Shown here: positions 63,902 to 64,000 of the stretch, piece by piece
Layout: every line of letters begins with the position of its first letter
How positions within the stretch are numbered: position 1 is the stretch's first letter
Source of the DNA: T3Sed10-213 sp012519365
Lineage (GTDB): Bacteria > Planctomycetota > Phycisphaerae > Sedimentisphaerales > Anaerohalosphaeraceae
NCBI GenBank assembly: GCA_033809355.1
Contig: JAPXLV010000005.1
Coordinates: 1-64,000, forward strand
DNA length: 64,000 nt
Direction of reading: 5' to 3'
Notes under the pieces: model-generated
Told to the model about the DNA's origin: nothing
Seen by the model: the letters and a program-made list of their open reading frames with translations, nothing else
Databases searched by the model: none
Program-made: the position numbers and the translations under genes

Positions 63902-64000
63902 ATGGAAAGATTGAAAAAAATCTTGGATACTATGGAAATTGACCTCTTGAATATCGAATACTGTCGCGTTGGCAGGGAATGGAACTATCGCAACGTCAAC
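63902..64000 (+). CDS. N-terminus of an AraC-family regulator (cut by window edge)
   Basis: 33 codons open to the right edge from ATG 63902. The segment LNIEYCRVGREWNYRNVN resembles the start of the cupin-like sensor domain of AraC regulators, which commonly continue with a P-F-x-R-L-Y motif. Too short for certainty, but its divergence from fucI-GH95 fits a sugar-responsive activator of that operon. Confidence 0.55.
   Translation, partial: MERLKKILDTMEIDLLNIEYCRVGREWNYRNVN

Overview
The window reads like a chromosomal segment of a Gram-negative-type, flagellated, polysaccharide-degrading bacterium. The mix of heptose/lipid A genes, a complete L- and P-ring flagellar set, secreted plant/algal glycan hydrolases (GH43, GH51, GH95), tRNA genes without encoded CCA and many TPR proteins points to the Planctomycetota, most likely class Phycisphaerae (Sedimentisphaerales-like). 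This is an inference from gene content and protein style; no marker phylogeny was possible.

Layout. 1-1.3 kb: one end of an integrated element, with a truncated tyrosine recombinase running off the left edge beside a tRNA 3'-half (attachment site). 1.3-11 kb: mostly housekeeping and scattered genes (PilZ, secreted esterase, tRNA-Gly, trigger factor with a hairpin-containing leader, secreted GH43, TPR protein, ribH-nusB-parA operon, a lone E2 acyltransferase core that lacks its catalytic histidine). 11-18 kb: NAD-isocitrate dehydrogenase followed by an LPS inner-core operon (lpxK, hldE, a membrane-anchored gmhB, GT9 heptosyltransferase, WaaP-like kinase). 18-29.6 kb: lemA/TPM/nucleotidyltransferase-like operon, a coiled-coil membrane protein, nnrE, surE, a response regulator, GH51 arabinofuranosidase, and a DUF1015-aminotransferase pair.

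29.6-54.7 kb is the centrepiece: some 25 kb of minus-strand flagellar genes (flgD, flgE, a membrane PilZ protein, flgF, flgG, flgA, flgH, flgI, flgJ, flgN, flgK, flgL ... fliD). Between flgL and fliD sits a glycosylation island: two TPR-glycosyltransferase fusions, a GT2-TPR protein, a TPR protein, a small helical protein, and a 1596-residue protein that joins a methyltransferase, a PaaK/CapK-type adenylate-forming domain and three glycosyltransferase-like domains. No flagellin gene is in the window.

Regulation. Directly divergent from flgD is a sigma-54 activator with a degenerate receiver domain (FleQ-like). By eye I find sigma-54 type -24/-12 elements (GG-N10-GC) upstream of flgD, the first GT of the island, fliD and also the distant GH43 gene. 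They suggest one sigma-54 regulon covering the basal body, the hook-filament cap and the glycosylation enzymes. 56.5-64 kb: an ExbB/ExbD pair, tRNA-Arg, pta, a stand-alone LigD-type phosphoesterase domain, and a fucose module (secreted GH95 alpha-fucosidase, L-fucose isomerase, divergent AraC-type regulator cut by the right edge).
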